DNA of 64,000 nucleotides from Lysobacter enzymogenes (lineage in GTDB: Bacteria; Pseudomonadota; Gammaproteobacteria; Xanthomonadales; Xanthomonadaceae), in contig NZ_FNOG01000012.1 in assembly GCF_900106525.1 (NCBI RefSeq), positions 1-64,000 of the forward strand, written 5' to 3'. Of this stretch, positions 18,452 to 26,531 are shown piece by piece; within the stretch, counting starts at the first letter, position 1, and each line of letters opens with the position of its first letter. Position numbers and translations under genes: made by a program. Below the pieces are notes generated by a model. The model worked only from the letters and a program-made list of their open reading frames with translations, was not told where the DNA came from and searched no databases.

Positions 18452-19498
18452 TCACTTCTCGTCGAGGCCGGAGCAGCCCTTGAGCAAGGCCGCCAGCGCG
18501 TCGCTCTGCACCTTGCCGGCGCCGGCGGCCTCGGCCACGGCGCGATAGCACTTGTCCTGGCCGCGGTTGCTGTTGGCGTAGTAATCGCTGAGCCCGCGCG
18601 AAATCGTCTGCGACGCCACCCCGGTGGCGAAGATCTTGCCCAGGCCGATGCTGGCGCCCACGCCCGGGCTGGAACCGGCGGCGGCTTCGGCGCCGCTGCG
18701 CGAACGGAAGCTGCCGAACACCGAATACGAATCGCCGCGATTGGTCAGCGCCGAACGGGCTTCCTTGAACCGGTTCAACTGATCGGTCTCGGCCTTCATC
18801 GCGCTGGCTTCGCGATCCTTGAGCGTGCGGATGTGGTCGCCGATGTCGGCCACGGCCTTGTCGTACAGGCCCTGGCTGCCGAGGTTCGCGACCAGCGCCT
18901 GCTCCACGGTCGACAGTTGCTTGGCGTCGGCGCGGGCTTTTTGATCGTGGTACTTGTTCTTGTCGTCGTCGCTCGCGTTCGGGCTCAGCGCCTGGGTCTG
19001 CAACGGCGCCAGCGCGGCCAGTTCCTTCTGGTAGTCCTGCTGCTTCTTCCACGCGTCTTCCAGCGCTTTCTTTTGTTGCTCGGCCGCCGCGCGCGCCGCG
19101 GTCGCGGCCTGCGAAGTGGCCGCGGCGCTGTTGTAGCTGTTGAGCAACTGCTTGAGCGCGTCGTTGACCGCGTCGGTGTTGACCGGCGATACCGCGCCCG
19201 GCGAATCGCCGAGCTGTTCGCTGCCGCCGATCACCTTGACCTGGTGCAGGCCGGCTTCGCAGGTGGCGCTGTTGTTGTTGGTCTGGCAGGCCTTGGACAC
19301 CGCCACCGGCACGTAGGCGGCATCGACCTGCTTGAAGCCCACGCTCATCGACAGCCCCGGCGTCTCGGTCGAGGTGGTGGCGATGTCCACGCCGACCGAG
19401 GTCTTGGACGAATACACCAGGGGCGCCTGTTCCAGCGTGGCGCAACCGCACAGCGCGAGCAGCGCCGCGGCCAATGGCGAATACTTCAAAACGTTCAT
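18452..19498 (-). CDS. Lipoprotein of unknown function with coiled-coil centre
   Basis: A 348-residue protein with signal peptide MNVLKYSPLAAALLALCGC and a lipobox at LCGC, so it is a lipoprotein. The middle (about 100-245) is rich in Ala, Gln, Lys and Glu with heptad-like spacing (RAAAEQQKKALEDAWKKQQ), likely a long helical or coiled-coil stalk. The C-terminal part contains Gly/Ser-rich segments (ASIGLGKIFATGVASQTISRG) and paired Cys residues. No family is recognised. The ATG overlaps the stop of the upstream lipoprotein gene by four bases (ATGA), so the two are translationally coupled. Convergent to glnE. Confidence 0.75.
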   Translation of the reverse strand: MNVLKYSPLAAALLALCGCATLEQAPLVYSSKTSVGVDIATTSTETPGLSMSVGFKQVDAAYVPVAVSKACQTNNNSATCEAGLHQVKVIGGSEQLGDSPGAVSPVNTDAVNDALKQLLNSYNSAAATSQAATAARAAAEQQKKALEDAWKKQQDYQKELAALAPLQTQALSPNASDDDKNKYHDQKARADAKQLSTVEQALVANLGSQGLYDKAVADIGDHIRTLKDREASAMKAETDQLNRFKEARSALTNRGDSYSVFGSFRSRSGAEAAAGSSPGVGASIGLGKIFATGVASQTISRGLSDYYANSNRGQDKCYRAVAEAAGAGKVQSDALAALLKGCSGLDEK

Positions 19499-19875
19499 TG
19501 CCTGGCTTCCCCTGTGTCGGTGCAAATGTCCGCAGCCTTGACCCCGCCCTGCTCCAGCACCTCGATCAGGCGCTGGGTCTGCTCCGGGCGTTGGCCGATG
19601 AGCACGACCCGGCAGGCGGCCGGGTCGGGTACGTAGAGCGCGACGCGCGAGTGCAGGCCCAGGCTCAGTTCGCCGGGGCCGGCGAACACGCCCAGGCCGC
19701 GGCTGCGCACCGCGAACGGCGCGTGCGCGTAGGGCAGCACGCGGGCGCCGAACAAGCCGCTCGCGCGGATCGTGCCGGCGTCGGTGTCGACGGCGACGGT
19801 GGCGCAGCCGGCGCCGGCCGCGGACAGGGCCAGCAGCAGCGAGGTCGCGACGGTGCGTGCACGCGCGGCAGTCAT
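19495..19875 (-). CDS. Small lipoprotein of unknown function
   Basis: A 126-residue protein. The signal MTAARARTVATSLLLALSAAGAGC has a lipobox ending GAGC. The mature part (about 100 residues) appears beta-rich, with several hydrophobic strands (GELSLGLHSRVALYVP, CRVVLIGQRPEQTQRLIEVL) and two further Cys residues. No family is recognised. Its stop overlaps the start of the 348-residue lipoprotein gene in an ATGA junction, so they form a two-gene operon and may act together at the inner or outer membrane. The ATG at 19875 is chosen over an upstream extension that would bury the signal peptide. Confidence 0.72.
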   Translation of the reverse strand: MTAARARTVATSLLLALSAAGAGCATVAVDTDAGTIRASGLFGARVLPYAHAPFAVRSRGLGVFAGPGELSLGLHSRVALYVPDPAACRVVLIGQRPEQTQRLIEVLEQGGVKAADICTDTGEARQ

Positions 19876-19908
19876 TGCCGTCGTTCCCGGTCGATGGCGG
19901 CGGCGCTC

Positions 19909-19950
19909 TCCGGACGCGGACGCCGCCTCAAGGCCGCGTCCGCGTCCGGA
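19909..19950. terminator. Perfect 14-bp hairpin between two minus-strand genes
   Basis: TCCGGACGCGGACG (19909-19922) pairs perfectly with CGTCCGCGTCCGGA (19937-19950), with a smaller GCC/GGC hairpin in the loop. It sits between the ELM1-family gene and the lipoprotein operon. There is no T-run on either strand, so it could be a weak terminator or an mRNA-stabilising stem. Confidence 0.4.
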
Positions 19951-20023
19951 CCCCTGGTGCAAGCGCGGCCCGATGCTCAGCTGAACGCGGCGCGGCGGCC
20001 GCGCCGGCCACCGCCGGCGTGGT

Positions 20024-21085
20024 TCAGTCGTTCAGCGACAGGCGCCGCCGCACTTCCGCCGCGACCCGCGCGGTTTCGCGCAGCGGGGTGACCGGATAGG
20101 CGCGCAGGTGCGGATCGAAGGCGTGCGCGCGGCGCAGGCCGAGCAGGCTGTCGATGAAGCGCCGCGGCCGCCCTTCGACCCGGTCGATGCCGAACACGAA
20201 CAGCGGCGCGCGCGTGGCCGCGGCCTCGGACAGCATGTTGACCGAGTCGGCGGTGCAGACGATGCGGTCGGCCCAGCCGAGCAACCCGGGGTAGGGGTTG
20301 GCGCCTTCGCCGGGTTCGTACCACGACACCTGCGGCAGCGCGGCCAGCCGCTCGCGCAGGCGCGCGCGGATGTCCGCCGGGGTGCGCCGCGAGGTGGTCG
20401 CCAGCAGGCTGCCGCCTTCGCGGTCGAGCTGCGCCGCGAGCCGCGAGGCCAGCGCGTCGAAGGCGGCGCGGTCGAAGCGGGCGTGGGCGCTGGAGCCGCC
20501 CAGCAGCAGCGCGGTGCGCGGCCCGGGCAGCTGGCCGAAGGCGGGGAAGGTCTTGCGCGCGCCGGCCAGCCACAGGTCGTCGACCGGGTTGAGGCTGCCG
20601 AGCAGGGTGATCACGTTGGGGCCGCGCAGGCCGTCGTGCTCGGGCGCGATCACCAGGTCCCAGTGCGAGGGCGCGATGCGCGGGTCGAGGATCTGCACCG
20701 CGCGGGTGACGTCGCTGCGCATCAGCCGGGTCGCCAGCGCGGCCTGGCGGCCGCAGCCGATGGTCAGCTGCGGGCGCTCGCCGCGCAGCGCCTGGGCGAA
20801 ATCCTCGCCGAAGGCCCGGTCCGCGCCGGGCAGCCGCCGCGGCGCCAGCCAGCGCCAGGGCGCCTGCGGCTGCAGCACCCAGTGCCGCGCCGCGCGCCCC
20901 AGGGCCAGCGCCAAGGCCGAGGCCTGGCGCTGGTTGCCGGCCAGCCCGTCGGTCAATAACCAGGTTGCAGTAGTGGCGTCATTCTTCGCCGAAATGCCGT
21001 TTCGTTGCACAGATGCAGGTAATCCGTTCCGGGGGTGTCGATTTAGCGGCCGGGTCGAGACTCTACACTTCCGTCTCCCGATCAC
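20024..21085 (-). CDS. ELM1 (mitochondrial fission) family protein
   Basis: About 320-353 residues depending on the start. The body matches the bacterial ELM1-like family: [21 protein letters not shown] at the start of the conserved part, [16 protein letters not shown] in the middle, and [18 protein letters not shown] near the end. The last resembles the nucleotide-sugar binding half of GT-B glycosyltransferases. The bacterial role is unknown; a link to envelope glycosylation is plausible. The farthest start is a GTG at 21085 with a poor ribosome site. The first 35 residues do not look conserved, so the true start may lie closer to 20980. It is divergent from the nitroreductase gene. Confidence 0.78.
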   Translation of the reverse strand: MIGRRKCRVSTRPLNRHPRNGLPASVQRNGISAKNDATTATWLLTDGLAGNQRQASALALALGRAARHWVLQPQAPWRWLAPRRLPGADRAFGEDFAQALRGERPQLTIGCGRQAALATRLMRSDVTRAVQILDPRIAPSHWDLVIAPEHDGLRGPNVITLLGSLNPVDDLWLAGARKTFPAFGQLPGPRTALLLGGSSAHARFDRAAFDALASRLAAQLDREGGSLLATTSRRTPADIRARLRERLAALPQVSWYEPGEGANPYPGLLGWADRIVCTADSVNMLSEAAATRAPLFVFGIDRVEGRPRRFIDSLLGLRRAHAFDPHLRAYPVTPLRETARVAAEVRRRLSLND

Positions 21086-21117
21086 CTGCCCAGCTTGGCA
21101 GCCCCATGGAGAAGAAG

Positions 21118-21705
21118 ATGTCCAAGGTCCTCAGCGACGACGCCCTCGATCAGTTGTTCCGCAGCGCCCGCACCCACAACGTGCTCGGCGGCGAGATCAG
21201 CGATCAGACCCTGCGCCAGCTCTACGACCTGACCAAGTGGGGCCCCACCAGCGCCAACGGCTCGCCGGCGCGGTTCGTGTTCGTGAAGTCCGCCGAGGCC
21301 AAGGAAAAGCTGCGCCCGGCGCTGTCGGAAGGCAACCTGGCCAAGACCCTGGCCGCGCCGGTCACGGTGATCGTCGCCCACGACCTGGAGTTCTACGAAA
21401 AGCTGCCCTACCTGTTCCCGCACGACGACGCGCGCAGCTGGTTCGCCGGCAACGACGCGGCGATCAACACCACCGCCTTCCGCAACGGCAGCCTGCAGGG
21501 CGCCTACCTGATCCTGGCCGCGCGCGCGCTGGGCCTGGACACCGGCGCGATGTCGGGCTTCGACAACGCCAAGGTCGACGCGGCCTTCTTCGCCGGCACC
21601 AAGATCAAGTCCAACTTCCTCATCAACCTGGGCTATGGCGAGCACGACAAGCTGTTCCCGCGTTCGCCGCGGCTGCCGTTCGACGAGGCCGCGCGGATCG
21701 AGTGA
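21118..21705 (+). CDS. rutE: Malonic semialdehyde reductase-like nitroreductase (RutE family)
   Basis: A 195-residue FMN-dependent nitroreductase-fold protein. It opens [21 protein letters not shown] and carries [19 protein letters not shown], both characteristic of the RutE/HadB subgroup that reduces malonic semialdehyde to 3-hydroxypropionate. No other rut genes are nearby, so the physiological substrate may differ. The start at 21118 is chosen because GGAG lies 7 bases upstream; an ATG 12 bases earlier would itself contain that site. Divergent from the ELM1-family gene. Confidence 0.85.
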   Translation: MSKVLSDDALDQLFRSARTHNVLGGEISDQTLRQLYDLTKWGPTSANGSPARFVFVKSAEAKEKLRPALSEGNLAKTLAAPVTVIVAHDLEFYEKLPYLFPHDDARSWFAGNDAAINTTAFRNGSLQGAYLILAARALGLDTGAMSGFDNAKVDAAFFAGTKIKSNFLINLGYGEHDKLFPRSPRLPFDEAARIE

Positions 21706-21837
21706 TGCGTGCGCGCCGGCACGGTTCCGCGCCGGCGTCCGCCCGGCGCCGCGCTTGCGGCGCCATAGTGGTTTCCCCGCAACACCGCGACATCCCATAA
21801 CCAGCCCCACCCGACGACACTTTCGAGGAGTTCTCCA

Positions 21838-22416
21838 ATGAAGCGCATCCTGCTCGCCGCCGCCCTGGGCCTGGCTTTCGCCGGCGCCGCCAGCGCCGCC
21901 CCGGTGACCTACAAGATCGATCCCAACCACACCGACGTGGTCGCCAGCTGGAGCCACTTCGGCTTCTCCAACCCGATCGCCCACTTCGGCAAGGTCGACG
22001 GCTCGATCACCTACGACGCGGCCAAGCCCGCGGCTTCGTCGGTGCAGGTCACCATCCCGCTCGACGGCCTGGATTCGCACGTGCCGGACTTCGACGAGCA
22101 CCTCAAGAGCGCCGACTTCTTCGACGCCGCCAAGTACCCGAACATCACCTTCAAGAGCACCAAGGTCGAAGCGGCCGGCGCCAACAAGCTCAAGGTCACC
22201 GGCGACCTGACCGTGCACGGCGTGACCAAGCCGGCGGTGCTGGACGTGAACATCAACAAGGTCGGCGAGCAGCCGATGGCCAAGCGCGCGGCGGCCGGCT
22301 TCGACGCCACCACCACGCTCAAGCGCAGCGAGTTCGGCATCGGCAAGTACGTGCCCAACGTCAGCGACGAGGTCAAGATCCGCATCACCACCGAAGCGAT
22401 CGTGCCGAAGAAGTAA
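21838..22416 (+). CDS. Periplasmic YceI-family protein
   Basis: A 192-residue protein with a Sec signal peptide (MKRILLAAALGLAFAGAASA, about 20 residues) and one complete YceI beta-barrel. Landmarks are YKIDPNHTDVVASWSHFGFSN, FDEHLKSADFFDAAKYPNI and GDLTVHGVTKPAVLDV. YceI domains bind long isoprenoid or lipid-like molecules such as polyprenols and quinones. The natural ligand here is unknown. AGGAG precedes the ATG. It is 132 bases after the nitroreductase gene in the same direction; cotranscription is possible. Confidence 0.92.
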   Translation: MKRILLAAALGLAFAGAASAAPVTYKIDPNHTDVVASWSHFGFSNPIAHFGKVDGSITYDAAKPAASSVQVTIPLDGLDSHVPDFDEHLKSADFFDAAKYPNITFKSTKVEAAGANKLKVTGDLTVHGVTKPAVLDVNINKVGEQPMAKRAAAGFDATTTLKRSEFGIGKYVPNVSDEVKIRITTEAIVPKK

Positions 22417-22533
22417 GCGGCGCATGCGGCTGTCGGTATCGGCGACGGTACCGGCGGCCGGCCGGCGCGCGACCGCGCCGGCGGATGCGCGCCGCGCCTC
22501 GTGCGCGGCGCGCGTAGCGCCTAAAATGGCGCG

Positions 22534-23262
22534 ATGATCATCCAACGCCCTTCCCACGACCGCGGCCGCGCATCGGCCGACGGGGTCGAGAGCCTGCTGA
22601 CGTTTTCCGCGGGCGCCTATTACGATCCGGCGTGGATGGGGTTCGGCGCCTTGCGCGCGGTGCGCGAGCTGCGCGTCGATCCCGGCGCCGGCCTGGCGCT
22701 GCACCGGCACGCCAATATGGACGTCTTCAGCTATGTGCTCGAAGGCGCGATGGGCTTCGAAGGCGCATACGGCTCCGAAGGCGAGGACGGCGAACGCGGC
22801 ACGGTCCGCGCCGGCGAGCTGCAATGGCTCGGCGCCGGCCACGGCCTGCGCCATCGCGCGTTCAACCCGGCGGCCGCTGCGCCGCTGCGTTTCCTGCAAT
22901 TGTGGGTCCAGCCCGACCGGCTCAACGCGCGGCCGGCTTATGCGCTGTCGGCGGCGCCGGTGGTGGGCGAGGGCGGCTGGATCTTGCGCGCCTCGCGCGA
23001 TGGCGCCGAAGGCGGCCTGCCGGTGCGCCAGGATCTGCGGCTGTATTCGCTCGATCTGGCGGCGGGCGCGCAGGCGCGGCGCGCGCTCGATGCGGGCCGT
23101 TCGTATTGGCTGCAGATGCTCGCCGGCGGCGCGCAGGCGCAAGGGCGAGCGCTGGCTGCGGGCGATGCGTTGGGCCTGATCGGAGAATCCGGCGAACTGG
23201 TCCTGGCGGCGGGCGCCGATGGCGCGCAGGCGCTGCTGCTGGAGCTGCCGTCGCTGGCTTGA
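22534..23262 (+). CDS. Pirin-family bicupin protein
   Basis: A 242-residue two-cupin protein. The N-terminal cupin has the pirin metal ligands in LALHRHANMDVFSYVLEGAM (His-x-His and Glu) and a further His in GAGHGLRHRAFNP. The second cupin is degenerate, as usual for bacterial pirins such as YhhW. Some members oxidise quercetin; the role of this one is unknown. A TAAAAT box (22522-22527) lies exactly where a -10 element would place transcription initiation on the ATG itself, so the mRNA may be leaderless. No ribosome site is seen. A tandem repeat array follows 80 bases downstream. Confidence 0.88.
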   Translation: MIIQRPSHDRGRASADGVESLLTFSAGAYYDPAWMGFGALRAVRELRVDPGAGLALHRHANMDVFSYVLEGAMGFEGAYGSEGEDGERGTVRAGELQWLGAGHGLRHRAFNPAAAAPLRFLQLWVQPDRLNARPAYALSAAPVVGEGGWILRASRDGAEGGLPVRQDLRLYSLDLAAGAQARRALDAGRSYWLQMLAGGAQAQGRALAAGDALGLIGESGELVLAAGADGAQALLLELPSLA

Positions 23263-23340
23263 GCGTGCGCGCGGTGTCCCATCCGCCCAGGGCGGAGCGA
23301 AAGGCGTCGGGGCTAAAGCCCCTCCCACAATCCAGGCACC

Positions 23341-23510
23341 CTGTAGGAGGGCTTTCAGGCCCGCCGCTTCTATCCTGTGAGAGAGCCTTCAGGCCCGACG
23401 CTTTCATCCTGTTAGAGAGCTTTCAGACCCGACGCTCCCATCCTGTGGGAGAACCTTCAGACCCGGCGCTTCCACCCTGTGGGAGGGCCTTCAGGCCCGA
23501 CGCTTTCGTC
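23341..23510. repeat. Tandem array of five 34-bp palindromic units
   Basis: Five head-to-tail units of exactly 34 bases begin at 23341, 23375, 23409, 23443 and 23477. Each starts CTGT and contains a GGGCCTTCAGGCCC-like palindrome followed by GACGCTTTC. Units differ at several positions. An inverted, partial copy (GCGAAAGGCGTCGGGGCTAAAGCCCCTCCCACA, in two parts) lies at about 23297-23329. There are no unique spacers, so it is not a CRISPR. It appears to be a REP-type element amplified in tandem, and copy number may vary between strains. Confidence 0.85.
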
Positions 23511-23681
23511 TCCGCCGCGGCCATCCCCCCTCCGCCGAGCCGCGCCCAGCGCCGTTTGACCGCATCGGCCGCCAATCCCAGCCCGACGCGGCGGCTGCCT
23601 TGCCAGTCGCCGCCCACCTGCACGCGCCGCTACGCCCACGCTGCTAAAATGCCTGCCCGCGTCGCCACCCGTCGTGCCCCA

Positions 23682-23882
23682 ATGACCACCGCAGCCAACG
23701 CCCACCCCACCCAGGCCAACGCCGATCAGCGCTACACCGTGACCCGCGCCGACCTGCCGCTGAGCTGCCCGCTGCCGTCGATGGCGCTGTGGAACTCGCA
23801 TCCGCGCGTGTACCTGCCGATCGAGGCCGAGCGCGAATGCCAGTGCCCGTACTGCGGCGCGCACTACACCTTGGTCGACTGA
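23682..23882 (+). CDS. Small zinc-finger (zf-CHCC) protein
   Basis: A 66-residue protein with the zf-CHCC pattern: LSCPLPSMALWNSHPRVYL followed by ECQCPYCGAHYTLVD at the C-terminus. Ligands are a Cys, a His and the two Cys of CPYC. Relatives include the NDUFS6 complex I subunit and widely conserved small proteobacterial proteins of unclear role. The ATG at 23682 is chosen; an earlier ATG at 23649 lies within a TAAAAT box that looks like the promoter -10. The gene is immediately followed (10 bases) by a glycosyltransferase gene and probably cotranscribed with it. Confidence 0.85.
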   Translation: MTTAANAHPTQANADQRYTVTRADLPLSCPLPSMALWNSHPRVYLPIEAERECQCPYCGAHYTLVD

Positions 23883-23892
23883 CCGCGCCGCC

Positions 23893-25032
23893 ATGACTTC
23901 GCCGCAGCCGACCTCCACGCGCCGGCTGACGGCGATGCAGTTGCTGCCGGCGCTTGAATCCGGCGGCGTCGAGCGTTCCACCCTGGAAATCGCCGAGGCG
24001 CTGGTGCGCGCGGGTCATCGCGCGATCGTGGTCTCCGCCGGCGGCCGCATGGTGCCGCGGCTGCTGCAGCTCGGCGCCGAGCACATCGAACTGCCGATCG
24101 GGCGCAAGTCGCCTTCGACCTTGTTGCATGCGTTCAAGCTGCGCCGGCTCATGACCGAGCTGCGCGTGGACGTGCTGCATCTGCGCTCGCGCCTTCCCGC
24201 TTGGGTCGGCCTGCTGGCCTGGCGCGGCCTGCCCGAGGACGCGCGGCCGGCGCTGGTGACCACCGTGCACGGGCTCAACTCGCCCTCGCGCTACAGCCAG
24301 GTGATGACCCGCGGCGAGCGGGTGATCTGCGTGTCCGACACCGTGTGCGACTACGTGCTCCAACACTATCCCGACACCGACCCGGCCAAGCTGCGGGTGG
24401 TGCCGCGCGGGATCGACCCGGCCGCGTTCCCGCGCGCGCCGCGGCCCGACCGCGAGGCGCGCGCCTGGGCCGCCGCGCAGCATCCGGCGCTGGCCGGCGC
24501 CGGCCCGCTGTTGTTGCTGCCCGGCCGCGGCACGCGCCTGAAAGGCCACGCCGACGGCCTGCAACTGCTGGCCGACGTGCGCGGCGAGGGTTTCGACGCG
24601 CGCTTGTGGCTGCCCGGCGCGCGCGAAGCCGGCCGCGAGGATTACATCGACGAAATGCAGACGCTCGCGAACGACCTCGGCATCGCCGACGCGGTCGCCT
24701 TCACCGCGCCGACCGACGCGATCGCGCGCGCCTACGCCGCCAGCGATCTGGTGCTGCAACTCTCGCGCAAGCCCGAAGCCTTCGGCCGCACCGTGGTCGA
24801 GGCGCTGTCCTGCGGCCGGCCGGTGCTGGGCTGGAACCACGGCGGCGTCGGCGAACTGCTCGCGCGCCTGCAACCGCGCGGCGCGGTCGCGCCGTTCGAT
24901 CCGCAGGCCTTGCGGGCCGGCGCTTGCGAATTGCTAACGCACGCGCCCGCGCCAGTGGATACGATGGCGTTTTCCTTGCGGGCCATGCAGGAGGCCACGC
25001 TTGCCGTCTATGCCGAACTCGTCGATGCCTGA
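23893..25032 (+). CDS. Glycosyltransferase family 4 (GT-B), probable lipopolysaccharide core enzyme
   Basis: A 379-residue GT-B fold transferase. The N-terminal domain has QLLPALESGGVERSTLEIAE, typical of GT4 acceptor-binding loops, and the C-terminal domain has the sugar-nucleotide site KPEAFGRTVVEALSCGRPV with the conserved E-x7-E arrangement. No membrane segment is present, so it acts at the cytoplasmic face. The following gene is an O-antigen ligase and the neighbourhood holds lpxL- and waaA-type genes, so transfer of a core sugar is likely. The donor sugar is unknown. The next gene starts within its 3' end. Confidence 0.85.
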   Translation: MTSPQPTSTRRLTAMQLLPALESGGVERSTLEIAEALVRAGHRAIVVSAGGRMVPRLLQLGAEHIELPIGRKSPSTLLHAFKLRRLMTELRVDVLHLRSRLPAWVGLLAWRGLPEDARPALVTTVHGLNSPSRYSQVMTRGERVICVSDTVCDYVLQHYPDTDPAKLRVVPRGIDPAAFPRAPRPDREARAWAAAQHPALAGAGPLLLLPGRGTRLKGHADGLQLLADVRGEGFDARLWLPGAREAGREDYIDEMQTLANDLGIADAVAFTAPTDAIARAYAASDLVLQLSRKPEAFGRTVVEALSCGRPVLGWNHGGVGELLARLQPRGAVAPFDPQALRAGACELLTHAPAPVDTMAFSLRAMQEATLAVYAELVDA

Positions 25033-26401
25033 GCCGGCCGCGTCGTCGCCGGCGGCGTTGGGCCCCGCGTCGGCGGGCACGATGCCGCCCGATGCGCCGC
25101 GCACGCCGCCGCCGGAGATCGTCGGCTGGCGCTGGGCGCCGGTGTGGGTGCTGGCCTACGTCGCCTTGCTGTTCGCGCCCGGCTTCGCCGAGGCGGTGCT
25201 GAGCCTGGGCGCGCTGACCATGTTGGTGAAGCTGGCGCTGGGCCGCATGCGCACCGGCCCGCGCCTGCTCAGCGACGCGGCCTGGGCGCTGACCAGCGCG
25301 CTGTTCGCGGCGTACTGGCTGCCCGAACTGGTCTCGGCGATCGACGCGGTCGACCCGGCGCGCGCCCTGCGCGAAGCCGCGGTGGACCTGCGCTACCTGC
25401 CGTTCCTGTGGCTGGTCGCCGCGGCGGTGGCATCGCCGCGCGGACGCCGCGTCACCTTCGGCGGTCTGGCGCTGATCCTCGCGCTGTGGATCGCCGACGC
25501 CTTGCTGCAAGCGCTGTCGGGCACCAGCGAAAGCCCGCTGTTCCGCGCCATCGACTCGGCCAAGCACGCGCTCAGCGGCCACGGCATGTGCAGCGCGGCC
25601 GAACTGGCGCTGGCCGACCGCCTCGGCGGCGTGCTCGGCCCGTGCAATCTCAAGCTCGGCCAGGTCATCGCCAGTTTCTCGCCGTTCCTGCTCTACGCCG
25701 CCGGCCGTCGCTACGGCCTGGGCGGCTGGCTCGGCGCGACCGCGCTGACCGGCGTGGTGGTGGTGCTGGCCGGCTCGCGCGCATCGTGGATCACCTTCGC
25801 CCTGGTGCTGCTGCTCAGCGGCTGGCGGTTGTTGGGATGGAAGAAGCTGCTGGCGCTGTTCGCCTGCGGGCTGCTCGCGTTGGTCGTGCTGGATCGCACC
25901 TCGACCCAGGTGCACGAGCGGCTGGTGCGCACCGCGCACATCGTCAGCGCCGACATGTCCGGCATCGACGATGCGCTGTCCGGGCGCGCGCGGATCTGGC
26001 GCGCGGCCGGCTGCATGATCGCGCAGCACCCGATCAACGGCGTCGGCGCGCGCGGTTTCCGCGAGGCCTTCCCCGCCTGCGATCCGATGCCGGGCGTCAA
26101 CACCTCGTGGGGCTACGGCCCGGCGCTGCACGCGCATCAGCTGATCCTGGAAGTGCTCAGCGAAACCGGCGCGTTCGGTCTGTTGATGTGGCTGGCCGGC
26201 GCCGCGCTGGCGTGGCGCGCCTGGGTCTTCGCCGACGTGCAGGCGCGCGACCGCGCCCGCCCGGCGATGGTGGCGTTGGCGGTGACGGTGTTTCCGCTCA
26301 ACACCCACCTGGCGTTCTATTCGACGTTCTGGGGCGGGCTGACGCTGCTGTTGGCGGCGTTGTATGCCGGCAGTTTGCTCGCGCAACCGCGCAGCGAGTG
26401 A
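25001..26401 (+). CDS. O-antigen ligase (Wzy_C domain) membrane protein
   Basis: About 466 residues with some ten hydrophobic segments. It carries the family's large periplasmic loop with LSGRARIWRAAGCMIAQHPI and GPALHAHQLILEVLSETG, typical of O-antigen ligases and polymerases. It would join undecaprenyl-linked polysaccharide to lipid A-core at the periplasmic side of the inner membrane. The start is given as TTG at 25001, because AGGAGG lies 6 bases upstream. ATG codons at 25010 and 25025 are alternatives. Any of these overlaps the end of the glycosyltransferase gene (8-32 bases), indicating coupling. A long perfect palindrome follows. Confidence 0.85.
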   Translation: MPSMPNSSMPEPAASSPAALGPASAGTMPPDAPRTPPPEIVGWRWAPVWVLAYVALLFAPGFAEAVLSLGALTMLVKLALGRMRTGPRLLSDAAWALTSALFAAYWLPELVSAIDAVDPARALREAAVDLRYLPFLWLVAAAVASPRGRRVTFGGLALILALWIADALLQALSGTSESPLFRAIDSAKHALSGHGMCSAAELALADRLGGVLGPCNLKLGQVIASFSPFLLYAAGRRYGLGGWLGATALTGVVVVLAGSRASWITFALVLLLSGWRLLGWKKLLALFACGLLALVVLDRTSTQVHERLVRTAHIVSADMSGIDDALSGRARIWRAAGCMIAQHPINGVGARGFREAFPACDPMPGVNTSWGYGPALHAHQLILEVLSETGAFGLLMWLAGAALAWRAWVFADVQARDRARPAMVALAVTVFPLNTHLAFYSTFWGGLTLLLAALYAGSLLAQPRSE

Positions 26402-26419
26402 GCGACGCAGGCTGCTTTT

Positions 26420-26516
26420 TGTAGGAGCGGCGCGAGCCGCGACCGCGACAACGCAACTGCGATGAGGCCTGCGGCGTAGCTGCGTTGTCGCGGTCGCGGC
26501 TCGCGCCGCTCCTACA
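26420..26516. repeat. Perfect 36-bp inverted repeat (REP pair)
   Basis: Arms 26420-26455 and 26481-26516 are exact reverse complements over 36 bases (TGTAGGAGCGGCGCGAGCCG...), separated by 25 bases. The core is shared with 3761-3898 and 41851-41937. It lies between two convergent genes and probably also ends transcription from both sides, although no T-run is present. Confidence 0.9.
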
Positions 26517-26531
26517 GGCAGCGGTCGCGGC

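Noticed and set aside
23341..23510. CRISPR array
   Set aside because: The 34-bp units are directly adjacent with no unique spacers, the units are internally palindromic, and no cas genes are in the window.
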